10,494 nt of DNA from JAWLBW01 sp041687475 (GCA_041687475.1 JAWLBW010000153.1:1-10494), one strand, 5' to 3'; counted from the first letter of the stretch, positions 1 through 6,574 are shown. Notes: generated by a model not told the origin, from the sequence alone. Translations and numbers: made by a program.

Positions 1-1170
1 GTGGCCGCTGAAGGTCGAGAGGTCTTCGCCCAGGTTCTGCGGATCGCCCAGTTCGACCGCTACGTCCCATGCCAGGGGGAAGGCGGCTTTGGCCGCCGGA
101 ACCTGACAACCGGCGCGGGCGAGGCTCATGAAGAGGCCCAGCGTCTTGAGCGCGGCGGTCTTGCCGCCGGCGTTCGGACCCGAGAGAACCACGCCGCGCC
201 CGCCGCCCGGATGCACGAGGTCGATCGGCGTTACCTCATGCTGGCGCAGGAGAAGCAGGGGCTGACGAGCATCGCGAACGTCAACGCCGGCAGCATCGGT
301 CGGCTCGACGGCGTCCCAGTCGGCCGCCAGTCGCGCCCGCGCCACCTCGGCGTCGATGCGGGCGACGGTCTCCAGCGCCTCGAGCAGGTCGTCGGTCACG
401 GCGGCGACGGCTTTGGTTACCTCGGCAAGCAGGCGGGCGATTTCATCACGAATCATGGCCCGGGCTTCCGTCAACCGGTTGTTGGCGTTGGTGAGTTCTT
501 CGGGCTCGAGGTAAACCGTGGCGCCCGTGGCCGAGGCATCATGCACGATGCCCTTGACGCTCGTACTGTATTCGATGCGTATGGGCAGCACGAAGCGACC
601 TTCGCGCTGGGTCACGTAGCGATCGCGCAGCAGCGTGCGGAAGCGCTCGTCGTCGAGCAGTTCCTCGGCGCGCGAGCGCAGTTCGAGGCTGCGACTGCGC
701 TCTTCGGCCACGGCGTGCATGAGTTTGTCGCTGGCGTCTTCGCGAACGCCGCCGCTGGCGTCGATGACGCGGAAAATGCGCTGTGATATCGCGGTGAAGT
801 CGGGCAGGCCTTCGGCGTCGGGTTTGAGTGGCTCCGGTGCGCCGGGGCGAGATAGGGCACGCCCCAACTCCGACACAAGCTCCATGTTGGCTGCGACGTC
901 GAGCAGGGCCTGCCCGTCGAGGGTACTACCGCGTCGCGCGCCGGCCAGCAGGGCCCGCACGTCGGCAATATCGCCGAGGGGCGGCTGGTGTCCCTGCTCC
1001 ATATATGTTCGCCAGGCGTCGACGCGGCTGCGAATCGAAGCGGCCTCTGCCGGCTGCCCGGGGCGCACGCGCCGGGCGGCTTCGACGCCGTAGGGCGTAC
1101 GGGTGCGGGCTGCCAGGGCATCTGTTACGCGGTCCCACTCGAGCAGTTGTAGGGTGCGGTTGTCAATCAT
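1..1170 (-). CDS. mutS2: MutS2 family protein, N-terminal 390 residues (cut by window edge)
   Basis: The minus strand is open from ATG at 1168-1170 to the left edge without a stop. The protein begins MIDNRTLQLLEWDRV, typical of MutS2, and continues through the helical lever/clamp region. The ATPase P-loop GPNAGGKT lies at residues 331-338, and the last visible residues are STFSGH (385-390), matching the conserved segment after the Walker A loop in MutS-type ATPases. Family members are usually about 780 residues, so roughly half is here; the Walker B motif and C-terminal Smr nuclease domain should lie left of the window. MutS2 is known for suppressing recombination and, in some bacteria, for splitting collided ribosomes; which applies here cannot be told. 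No close Shine-Dalgarno is visible; a GAGGG-like run lies about 17 nt upstream, too far to count. The gene is divergent from the HU gene, with 149 nt between them. Confidence 0.95.
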   Translation of the reverse strand, partial: MIDNRTLQLLEWDRVTDALAARTRTPYGVEAARRVRPGQPAEAASIRSRVDAWRTYMEQGHQPPLGDIADVRALLAGARRGSTLDGQALLDVAANMELVSELGRALSRPGAPEPLKPDAEGLPDFTAISQRIFRVIDASGGVREDASDKLMHAVAEERSRSLELRSRAEELLDDERFRTLLRDRYVTQREGRFVLPIRIEYSTSVKGIVHDASATGATVYLEPEELTNANNRLTEARAMIRDEIARLLAEVTKAVAAVTDDLLEALETVARIDAEVARARLAADWDAVEPTDAAGVDVRDARQPLLLLRQHEVTPIDLVHPGGGRGVVLSGPNAGGKTAALKTLGLFMSLARAGCQVPAAKAAFPLAWDVAVELGDPQNLGEDLSTFSGH

Positions 1171-1221
1171 AGGTAATTCCGGTCAATCCCTCTGGTTAGA
1201 GGTTACCCCCCAATCGTTTCC

Positions 1222-1250
1222 TTGACAAAGGGCCGGGAATCGAATAAAAG
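1222..1250 (+). promoter_or_regulatory. Probable sigma-70 promoter of the HU gene
   Basis: A perfect -35 box TTGACA (1222-1227) is followed after 17 nt by TAAAAG (1245-1250), a 4 of 6 match to TATAAT. Transcription would start near 1257, giving a leader of about 60 nt. The downstream gene has a clear AAGGAG (1305-1310) nine bases before its ATG. A second A/T-rich hexamer, TACTAA at 1252, is too far from the -35 box to be preferred. Confidence 0.55.
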
Positions 1251-1319
1251 GTACTAATCAAAAATTCCCCCTCGGAACAAAACGGGCTCAAACCCCGATT
1301 AAAAAAGGAGCTAATCGAT

Positions 1320-1592
1320 ATGACCAAGGCCGAACTTATCGCAAATATCGCCAAAGCCAACAAGAACGTTTCGAAGAAGGCTGTGGCTGAAGTTGTCGAC
1401 TCCGTTTTCGCCGAACTGAAGAAGGCCATCAAGAAGGACTCGCGTTTCTCGCTGCCCGGCTTCGGCACCTTCAGCGTTCGTAAGCGTGCTGCCCGTAACG
1501 GCATCAATCCGCAGACGAAGAAGCCGATCAAGATCAAGGCCAGCAAGACGGTCGCCTTCAAGCCGGCTCCGAAGTTCAAGTCGGCCCTGTAA
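1320..1592 (+). CDS. hup: HU-family nucleoid DNA-binding protein
   Basis: This 90-residue protein has the length and full signature of the HU/IHF family: GFGTFSVRKRAARNGINPQT in the middle, a helical dimerisation half (residues 1-45) and a basic DNA-bending arm. HU proteins bind DNA as dimers with little sequence preference, bend it and compact the nucleoid. The protein is very lysine-rich, with a KFKSAL tail. The ATG is fixed by a strong AAGGAG nine bases upstream. The gene looks monocistronic: its own promoter lies upstream and a strong hairpin follows the stop codon by 17 nt. HU rather than IHF is favoured because no partner subunit or IHF-specific context is seen, but the two cannot be fully separated by eye. 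Confidence 0.96.
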   Translation: MTKAELIANIAKANKNVSKKAVAEVVDSVFAELKKAIKKDSRFSLPGFGTFSVRKRAARNGINPQTKKPIKIKASKTVAFKPAPKFKSAL

Positions 1593-1609
1593 TCGCTTGT
1601 TTTTCGACG

Positions 1610-1645
1610 GGCCGCCTGCCGTCAAGGCGGGCGGCCTTCGTTTAT
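1610..1645 (+). terminator. Hairpin terminator after the HU gene
   Basis: An 11-bp stem (1610-1620 with 1626-1636, one G-U pair) closes a five-base loop GTCAA and is followed by TTCGTTTAT. The U tract is interrupted, so termination may be partial. The right foot of the hairpin ends only 7 nt before the ATG of the next gene, so the same structure would cover that gene's ribosome-binding region in any read-through transcript. Confidence 0.75.
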
Positions 1646-2411
1646 GCCCACCGCTGTGAATCTGCTTCGCATTACGACTCTCTGTCTGTTTCTCCTCGGC
1701 GTGGTGGGTTGCCTCGACCTGGGAGAAGCCATTCACATTCACCGCGACGGGTCGGCCACGGTTCGCATGCAACTGCGGGTTTCGCCGGCACTGCAGGGTG
1801 TGATCGGCCGAACCCCGGGGCTCAGGCCCATGGCCATGCTCATGGAGCCCGCCGCGCTTTCCGACGCCCTGCCTTCGGGTGTAACCCTGCGAAATGCCTA
1901 TCACTTCAGTGAAGGCTCGCGCCAGGTATACGTCAACGAACTCTTCATTGCCGACGTACAGGGCGTCGAAACGGGTTCGTCGCCCGTCTTCAAGGGCCAG
2001 TCCTTTGCCGTAGCCGAAAAAAACGACGGGGCCATTCACTACACGCGCACCGTCGATTACTCTCAGTTTGCCCGCGACCCCGAACTTGCCGCCATGCTGC
2101 GCGAAAACCGCATGGGCGTGCGGGGCATTCTCGCTCAGGCGCCGTTTCGTTTTGAGCTGAAAGCCCCGCTGGGCATACAGTCGACCAACGGAACGCTCGA
2201 CGACGACACCATTGTCTGGGAGTATACCCTGCTCGAAATGTTGCGGGGCCCGGTAACCCAGGAGGTGGTCTTTGCTTCTCCTACCCTGATCGACATGGCC
2301 CTCGCCGCCGGGCGCATCGTCTTCCGCCCCCAAGTCTTTCCTTTCGCCGCCCTTGTTTTCCTGGGCCTGTTTTTCGGGTTCGCCCGTCGACCGCGCCCGG
2401 TCTCGTCCTGA
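1644..2411 (+). CDS. Unrecognised lipoprotein with C-terminal membrane anchor
   Basis: This 255-residue protein starts with a lipoprotein signal: a short basic n-region, a hydrophobic stretch and a lipobox ending VVGC, with the lipidated cysteine at residue 23. The exported part begins LDLGEAIHIHRDGSATVRMQL, a beta-rich pattern. A second hydrophobic segment lies near residues 231-247, followed by a basic tail RRPRP, so both ends appear membrane-bound. That layout recalls LppM/DUF3153-type lipoproteins, but this is only a resemblance; I do not recognise the family. The ATG at 1644 lies directly behind the HU terminator and has no separate Shine-Dalgarno; no later ATG would keep the signal peptide. 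The gene may depend on read-through from HU or on a promoter I cannot see. It converges on aroK with one base between the stops. Confidence 0.85.
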   Translation: MPTAVNLLRITTLCLFLLGVVGCLDLGEAIHIHRDGSATVRMQLRVSPALQGVIGRTPGLRPMAMLMEPAALSDALPSGVTLRNAYHFSEGSRQVYVNELFIADVQGVETGSSPVFKGQSFAVAEKNDGAIHYTRTVDYSQFARDPELAAMLRENRMGVRGILAQAPFRFELKAPLGIQSTNGTLDDDTIVWEYTLLEMLRGPVTQEVVFASPTLIDMALAAGRIVFRPQVFPFAALVFLGLFFGFARRPRPVSS

Positions 2412-2412
2412 C

Positions 2413-2943
2413 TCAGCCTTCGTGCGGCCAGGCGCCTGCGGCGCTGAGTCGCCGCGCCAGCTCGTCGGCTACTTCGTCGGGGCGTCGACCGTCGGTGTCG
2501 ATGATTTCGTCGGCCCCTTCGTACAAAGCCTGCCGCCGACCGAAGAGGTCATCGAACGTGCCGCGCGGATCGGGGGTGCGCAGCAGCGGGCGGTGTCCGT
2601 GTCGACGCACTCGCTCGAACAGGGTGTCGGGCGTCGCCCGCAGATACACCACCGTGCCCAGTTGCCGCAGCAGGCTCCAGTTGTCTTCGCGGCCGACGAT
2701 ACCGCCGCCCGTCGAGTACACGGCCGGGCCGTGGCGCAACAGTTCGCGCAGCGTGTCGTGCTCCATGTCGCGGAACACATCTTCGCCGTATGCTGCGAAA
2801 ATGTCGCTGATTTTCATGCCGGCGGCTTCTTCGATGAGCGGGTCGGTATCGCGCCAGGGAAGGTCGAGGCGCTGTGCCAGAAGGCGGCCGATTGACGACT
2901 TGCCGGCACCCATGAAGCCGATGAGAACGACACCCTTTTCCAT
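2413..2943 (-). CDS. aroK: Shikimate kinase
   Basis: Shikimate kinase phosphorylates the 3-hydroxyl of shikimate with ATP in aromatic amino acid synthesis, in the cytoplasm. From the ATG at 2943 the protein has 176 residues, the family norm. It shows the P-loop GFMGAGKS (9-16), the substrate aspartate in DTD (D34), R58 in FRDME, the GGG shikimate-binding loop (79-81), the lid arginine in RPLL (R118) and R136 in FGRRQ. These residue numbers coincide with well-studied family members, which is why this start is chosen. In-frame ATGs at 2976 and 3000 would add 11 or 19 residues without family support. No start has a good Shine-Dalgarno. The small membrane-protein gene on the same strand ends 86 nt upstream and probably shares its transcript. 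Confidence 0.95.
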   Translation of the reverse strand: MEKGVVLIGFMGAGKSSIGRLLAQRLDLPWRDTDPLIEEAAGMKISDIFAAYGEDVFRDMEHDTLRELLRHGPAVYSTGGGIVGREDNWSLLRQLGTVVYLRATPDTLFERVRRHGHRPLLRTPDPRGTFDDLFGRRQALYEGADEIIDTDGRRPDEVADELARRLSAAGAWPHEG

Positions 2944-3029
2944 GCCAGACAGGGTACCCGCCTCGGGCCGCGGCATCAACGGTATCGTGCGGCGACTCAT
3001 GCGTGCAGCGTCGAGCGCTGTATCGTCGC

Positions 3030-3182
3030 TCAGGGAGCCGTGGCCGTCGTGGCCTCGTAAACGGCGGCCTCGTCGTGCGTTTGGTATCGGCCGGCGAGCG
3101 CGAAAACGAGTGTTCCGACAATGAGCAGCAACAACATGACAAGCAGGCCGGCGTCACGCGGCTCTTCGCGATCGTTTTTCAT
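3030..3182 (-). CDS. Small single-pass membrane protein (50 residues)
   Basis: From the ATG at 3180-3182 the product has 50 residues: a charged head MKNDREEPRD, one strongly hydrophobic segment (about residues 11-30, AGLLVMLLLLIVGTLVFALA) and a short polar tail ending TTATAP. The frame is open further upstream to 3257, but this start is preferred because GGAGG (plus coordinates 3192-3196) sits nine bases before it and a perfect TATAAT lies just beyond. Such clean signals make a chance ORF unlikely. The positive-inside rule gives no clear orientation, since the head is mixed in charge. It precedes aroK on the same strand with 86 nt between. Size and shape are like many small regulators or assembly subunits of membrane complexes, but I recognise no family and assign no function. 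Confidence 0.72.
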   Translation of the reverse strand: MKNDREEPRDAGLLVMLLLLIVGTLVFALAGRYQTHDEAAVYEATTATAP

Positions 3183-3204
3183 GGTCGTGTCCCTCCCTGC
3201 GTCC

Positions 3205-3210
3205 ATTATA
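3205..3210 (-). promoter_or_regulatory. Consensus -10 box for the small membrane protein / aroK transcript
   Basis: Read on the minus strand, 3210-3205 is TATAAT, a perfect -10 hexamer. Transcription would start near 3198, leaving a leader of about 16 nt that contains GGGAGGG and then the ATG at 3182. No good -35 box is present at 16-18 nt; the nearest candidate, TTCATT, has a 15-nt spacer and matches poorly. Confidence 0.6.
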
Positions 3211-3267
3211 GGGCAGAACTGCCGGAATGAAGCTCGATCTCGGCTTCGCACCCGCATGGCGCTTGTC

Positions 3268-3300
3268 GGGCCGGCACGACTCTGCTTGCACTGCCGGCCC
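3268..3300. repeat. Inverted repeat with 9-bp perfect arms
   Basis: GGGCCGGCA (3268-3276) is mirrored by TGCCGGCCC (3292-3300), with 15 bases between them. On the plus strand it is followed by CTTTT, so it could act as a weak terminator, but no plus-strand gene lies just upstream. It sits between two divergent promoters and ends 3 nt before the plus-strand -35 box, so it may be a binding site or an insulator of the divergent region. Confidence 0.45.
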
Positions 3301-3303
3301 CTT

Positions 3304-3333
3304 TTGACAGTCGCCCCGGGGCGACGATAAAAT
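3304..3333 (+). promoter_or_regulatory. Promoter with a palindromic spacer, upstream of the 103-residue ORF
   Basis: A perfect -35 box TTGACA (3304-3309) and a near-perfect -10 box TAAAAT (3328-3333, 5 of 6) are separated by 18 nt. Sixteen of these, 3310-3325, form a perfect palindrome, GTCGCCCCGGGGCGAC. The -10 box ends nine bases before the ATG at 3343, so the transcript should begin at, or only a few bases before, the start codon. The palindrome is a natural candidate operator. Confidence 0.6.
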
Positions 3334-3342
3334 CAGAACAAC

Positions 3343-3654
3343 ATGCGCACCCTGTTTTCCTGTCCCGAGCTTGCCGTTCAGTTTGAAGGATTCGACGCCC
3401 ACGATTACGAGGTCGACGAACAGGTGCGGCTGCGCCTGGGGCCGAAGCTCGTGCGCTTCGTCGTGCACGACGTGACCATGGACGAAGGTCTGCGCAAGGT
3501 TTCGCTGCGGCCGCTCGGGCGCCATGAGAATCTGTCGCGGCGTGCGTCGCACGTAGCCGGGCGCCCCGACGGAAAAGGCCCGGGTCCTGATTGGATCGAT
3601 GAGTTCTGCAGCCGCATCGAAGGCGGAAAAGGTCCTGTGCGGTGGCACCTCTGA
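3343..3654 (+). CDS. Hypothetical protein, 103 residues, first gene of the DUF62-metF cluster
   Basis: I do not recognise this family. The protein is soluble, with no signal peptide or membrane segment. The first half (about residues 5-60) alternates hydrophobic and charged residues in short strands, such as VRLRLGPKLVRFVVHDVTM, which suggests a small beta-rich domain. The second half is basic and glycine-rich, with a final helix-like stretch WIDEFCSRI. The ATG at 3343 follows a good promoter but has no Shine-Dalgarno, fitting a leaderless message. Its last 13 bases overlap the GTG start of the SAM hydroxide adenosyltransferase gene, which argues that the two are translated together and gives the best functional hint. 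The overlap and promoter make it likely to be a real gene. Confidence 0.75.
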   Translation: MRTLFSCPELAVQFEGFDAHDYEVDEQVRLRLGPKLVRFVVHDVTMDEGLRKVSLRPLGRHENLSRRASHVAGRPDGKGPGPDWIDEFCSRIEGGKGPVRWHL

Positions 3655-4409
3655 TAAGCCTGGCGACCGATTTCGGTACGCGTGACGGTTACGTGGGGGC
3701 GCTGAAGGGGGTGCTGAGTCGTCTTGCGCCCGGCGTGCCGCTGATCGACGTCGCCCATGATATCGAGCCCTGGGACCTGGTGGGCGCGGTACTGGCCCTG
3801 CGAAACGCCCTGCCGCACTTTCCGCCCGGCAGCGTGCACTGCGTGGTTGTCGACCCGGGCGTGGGCTCGGAACGGCGCGGCCTGATCGTCGCGTCACGGG
3901 GACACTTACTCGTCGGACCCGACAACGGTATTCTCGCTTCCATCTTTCCAGCCGCCGAGTCGACTTTTCACGCCATTCGCGCCGAGCACTTCGCCGAAGT
4001 GTCGGCGACTTTTCATGGTCGCGACGTATTCGCGCCGGTTGCCGCCGAGCTTGCGACGGGGCGCCCGGTAGCCGAGTTGGCCGAGGCCATCGAAAGTCCC
4101 GTGCGCCTGCGGCTGCCCGTTGCTTCTCGCGCCGGCAATCTCGTCAAGGGCGAAGTCATTCACGTCGACCGCTACGGTAATCTGATTACCAACATTCCCG
4201 CCGGGGTTCTCGATTCGTCGCGGCACATTGCGGTCAGCATCAACCGCAAACCCGTGCGCGCCGGCAGAACGTTCGCCGACGTCGCCCCCGGCGATCCGGT
4301 TTCTTACTGGGGTAGCGGGGGACTGCTCGAAGTCGGTGTTCGTGAAGGCAGCGCCCGTGAAATGTTCGGGGGGCGTGGTCTGCCTGTCGAAGTCGTGCGA
4401 TATGGCTGA
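3642..4409 (+). CDS. SAM hydroxide adenosyltransferase (DUF62 family)
   Basis: The 255-residue protein belongs to the SAM hydroxide adenosyltransferase family, relatives of bacterial fluorinases and chlorinases, which use water to split S-adenosylmethionine into adenosine and methionine. Visible family motifs are TDFGTRDGYVG (residues 9-19), VVVDPGVGSERRG (68-80), GPDNG (92-96), TFHGRDVFAP (123-132) and VDRYGNLITNI in the C-terminal beta domain. The known Asp-Arg-His triad of the family is represented by D71, R78 and H125, with the Asp-Arg spacing of seven kept, so hydrolysis rather than halogenation is expected. The start is GTG, because the protein must begin just before PLISLATDFG and no ATG is available; it overlaps the upstream gene by 13 bases. 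The metF gene follows after 114 nt. Confidence 0.93.
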   Translation: MAPLISLATDFGTRDGYVGALKGVLSRLAPGVPLIDVAHDIEPWDLVGAVLALRNALPHFPPGSVHCVVVDPGVGSERRGLIVASRGHLLVGPDNGILASIFPAAESTFHAIRAEHFAEVSATFHGRDVFAPVAAELATGRPVAELAEAIESPVRLRLPVASRAGNLVKGEVIHVDRYGNLITNIPAGVLDSSRHIAVSINRKPVRAGRTFADVAPGDPVSYWGSGGLLEVGVREGSAREMFGGRGLPVEVVRYG

Positions 4410-4523
4410 ACGCAACATCCGGAAGGACCGCCCGGTCAGCGGCCCCGCTGCATTGAAGGCGCTCGGGAAGCGTGTTAGACTCAAGAGCTGCCAATCTATT
4501 AACGTTTTGTTTGATTACGTGTC

Positions 4524-5411
4524 GTGAGCCGTCTTTCAGAAGCATTAGCCCGCGGTGAATTCGTTCTTACCGCCGAAATCGGCCCCCCGAAAGGCGCAGA
4601 CACGAGTGCGTTTCGCGAGAAGGCGCGCGCATTTCGCGACAAGGCGCTGGCCGTCAACGTCACCGACAACCAGCGAGCCCTCGTCAAACTGAGTTCGGTG
4701 GCGGGGTCGGTCATTCTGGCCCAGGAAGGCATCGAGCCCATCTGCCAGGTCACCTGCCGCGATCGCAACAGCATCGGCCTGCAATCCGATCTGCTCGGCG
4801 CATGGGCGCTGGGTGTCGAAAACGTGCTTGCCCTGACGGGCGACCCGGTCAAGGCCGGCGACCACCCCGATGCCAAGCCGGTTTTTGAAATGCAGTCGAG
4901 CCAGCTGCTGCAGATGATCGGACGCCTCAACGAAGGCGAAGATACGGCCGGAAAACCACTGCACGGAAAGCCGGCTTTCTTTTCCGGCGCCGTGATCAAC
5001 CCGAACGCCAACAATCTCGACGCCGAGCTGCGCCGCCTCGAGCGCAAAGTCGCAGCCGGCGCTCGCTTCATACAGACGCAGGCGGTTTATGATGCCGAAA
5101 GCTTTGCCCGCTTCGGCGAAGCCGCCCGTCAATTCGGCGTGCCGGTGCTGGCCGGCATTCTGTACCTGCGCTCGGCCAAGAGCGCCCGATTCATCAATCG
5201 CGCCATTCCGGGCATTCGCATACCCGAGGTCACGATTGAGCGACTCGAAGCGGCCTCCGATCCGGAAGCCGAGGGGGTGAAACTGGGGGTTGAGTTGATT
5301 GAAGCCATGCGTCCATACTGCGCGGGGGTACACCTCATGAGCGTGGGCGCAGAGCATCGACTGGTCGAAATGATTGACGCGCTCAAGGCCCAGGGCCCCG
5401 TGCGTCCCTGA
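4524..5411 (+). CDS. metF: Methylenetetrahydrofolate reductase (MetF family)
   Basis: MetF reduces 5,10-methylene- to 5-methyl-tetrahydrofolate with a flavin, feeding methionine synthesis or, in some anaerobes, the methyl branch of carbon fixation. The 295 residues form a complete single TIM-barrel. The catalytic glutamate is E18 in TAEIGPPKGAD, followed by VNVTDNQRA, CQVTCRDRN and LTGDPV, whose aspartate (D107) corresponds to the folate-binding Asp of E. coli MetF. The AEIGPPKGAD form is closer to the short MTHFR found alone in anaerobes or fused to homocysteine methyltransferases than to enterobacterial MetF. No MetV partner or methyltransferase is in the window. The start is GTG with no Shine-Dalgarno; no alternative start fits the family better. 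The preceding 114 nt hold no convincing promoter, so it may be read with the upstream genes. Confidence 0.93.
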   Translation: MSRLSEALARGEFVLTAEIGPPKGADTSAFREKARAFRDKALAVNVTDNQRALVKLSSVAGSVILAQEGIEPICQVTCRDRNSIGLQSDLLGAWALGVENVLALTGDPVKAGDHPDAKPVFEMQSSQLLQMIGRLNEGEDTAGKPLHGKPAFFSGAVINPNANNLDAELRRLERKVAAGARFIQTQAVYDAESFARFGEAARQFGVPVLAGILYLRSAKSARFINRAIPGIRIPEVTIERLEAASDPEAEGVKLGVELIEAMRPYCAGVHLMSVGAEHRLVEMIDALKAQGPVRP

Positions 5412-5423
5412 CATGGAGTAAGC

Positions 5424-6509
5424 ATGCGCCGTTTTCTGGCCCTCACAGCACTTACCGCTTCGGTGGCTTTCGTCGATCCGACGATGGCCGAAGAGAAAAA
5501 GTTACGCGTATTTGAAGGCGAATGGACGCCGGTCGAAGCCGCCGAGTTCGCAACGACTCCGCTCAAACCCGAAGGCTACACCGAAAGCTGGTACGCCATG
5601 GTGCAGGCACCCGATGATCTGTGGATCTTCCTGCACTTCGGCCTGTCGAACCTCGAGCCCATGAGCGACTTCGACGGCGCCGTCGAAACCACGGTTCTCT
5701 ATCAGGGCAAAGATCACTTCGTCAAAACCAAAACCGGGCGCGGCAACGTCAAACACGACGAAGGCAAGCTCGACCTGACCATCGGCAAGAACAGCATCAA
5801 GGCTGTCGACGGTGCTTGGAAGATCGCCCTTAATCAGGAGGGCGACGACGATAAGATCAAGCTCGACCTGACCCTCACGCCGGTCGTGGCGGCCATCAAG
5901 CCGGGCAAAACCATTTACCCCGACGGCGAGTTCTACAAGGTCGACTTCATTCCGCGCGCCCGCGCCGAAGGCAAGCTGGTGCTGAACGGCAAGACCATTC
6001 CGGTTTCGGGTCCGGCGTACGCCGACCACTCGCTGCAGGATTATCCGGCGCACAAGATGGCCGAGCGCTTGTACTCGTTCCGCGGCTATGCCGGTGAATA
6101 CGGCGTAAGCTTCCTCGACTTCCACACCCCTAAGCACCTGGGTAAGGTTCGCATGCCGACCCTCGTGCTGTCGAAGGGCGATGAAGTCGTGGCCCGAACC
6201 ACCAACGTACAGATGGCGGGCGATAAGATCATCGAAGACGACGACAACGACTATACCTACCCGACCGAGTGGACTTTCGAAGCGCTCGACGGCGAGCGTA
6301 AGATTACCGGTAAGATTTCACTGGGTAAGCAGGTTCAGAAGCAGAACGCGACCGACGATTTCAACTTCTTCGAGCGTGCGCTGATCAAGACGTTTGTCGC
6401 GAACCCGGTCATTTACCGGCATGTCGGCGATTTCTCGTTCGCCGTCGACGGCACATCGACCACCATGGCGGGCAAGGGCATTGCCGAAGTGGTCATTCTC
6501 GACGAATAA
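5424..6509 (+). CDS. Exported Svf1/CrtC-like (lipocalin-fold) protein
   Basis: The 361-residue product begins with a signal peptide, MRRFLALTALTASVAFVDPTMA, with likely cleavage after A22, so the mature protein is periplasmic or secreted. The rest is strand-rich with no membrane segment. The segment GPAYADHSLQDYP (D201-H202) followed by AERLYSFRGYAGEYGVSFLDF matches the D-H and tryptophan/tyrosine-rich centre of the Svf1-like/CrtC (hydroxyneurosporene hydratase-like, AttH-type) two-lipocalin family. Members bind or hydrate hydrophobic molecules; the ligand here is unknown, and no carotenoid genes are nearby to support a CrtC role. The ATG has GGAG (5415-5418) five bases upstream. It starts 12 nt after metF stops, so co-transcription is likely, and a strong terminator follows it. 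Family assignment is moderate, and is by motif only. Confidence 0.75.
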   Translation: MRRFLALTALTASVAFVDPTMAEEKKLRVFEGEWTPVEAAEFATTPLKPEGYTESWYAMVQAPDDLWIFLHFGLSNLEPMSDFDGAVETTVLYQGKDHFVKTKTGRGNVKHDEGKLDLTIGKNSIKAVDGAWKIALNQEGDDDKIKLDLTLTPVVAAIKPGKTIYPDGEFYKVDFIPRARAEGKLVLNGKTIPVSGPAYADHSLQDYPAHKMAERLYSFRGYAGEYGVSFLDFHTPKHLGKVRMPTLVLSKGDEVVARTTNVQMAGDKIIEDDDNDYTYPTEWTFEALDGERKITGKISLGKQVQKQNATDDFNFFERALIKTFVANPVIYRHVGDFSFAVDGTSTTMAGKGIAEVVILDE

Positions 6510-6539
6510 GCCGCACGGCACGGCGTTGTAGTTACGATC

Positions 6540-6574
6540 GCGGCCATGCGTGACGCATGGCCGCTGTTCTTTTT
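6540..6574 (+). terminator. Rho-independent terminator after the Svf1/CrtC-like gene
   Basis: A perfect 11-bp stem (6540-6550 with 6554-6564) with a three-base loop TGA is followed by TGTTCTTTTT. It closes the metF/exported-protein transcript. It ends ten bases before the ATG of the next gene, which therefore has almost no room for a promoter of its own downstream of the hairpin. Confidence 0.85.

Noticed and set aside
1..786. A 261-codon plus-strand frame at the left edge
   Set aside because: It is antisense to MutS2, whose P-loop and other motifs read clearly on the minus strand.
1311..2333. A 340-codon minus-strand frame across the HU and lipoprotein genes
   Set aside because: It runs antisense through HU and its terminator, has low-complexity composition and no recognisable domain.
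4475..4502. A metF promoter formed by TTAGAC and TATTAA, 16 nt apart
   Set aside because: The -35 hexamer matches the consensus at only two positions and the -10 at four, no better than chance in this stretch.
4402..4527. A possible 41-residue ORF (MAERNIRKDRPVSG...) overlapping the DUF62 stop and the metF start
   Set aside because: The overlaps at both ends are attractive for coupling, but there is no Shine-Dalgarno, no hydrophobic or domain pattern, and the frame simply continues an unsupported one inside DUF62. Conservation would be needed.
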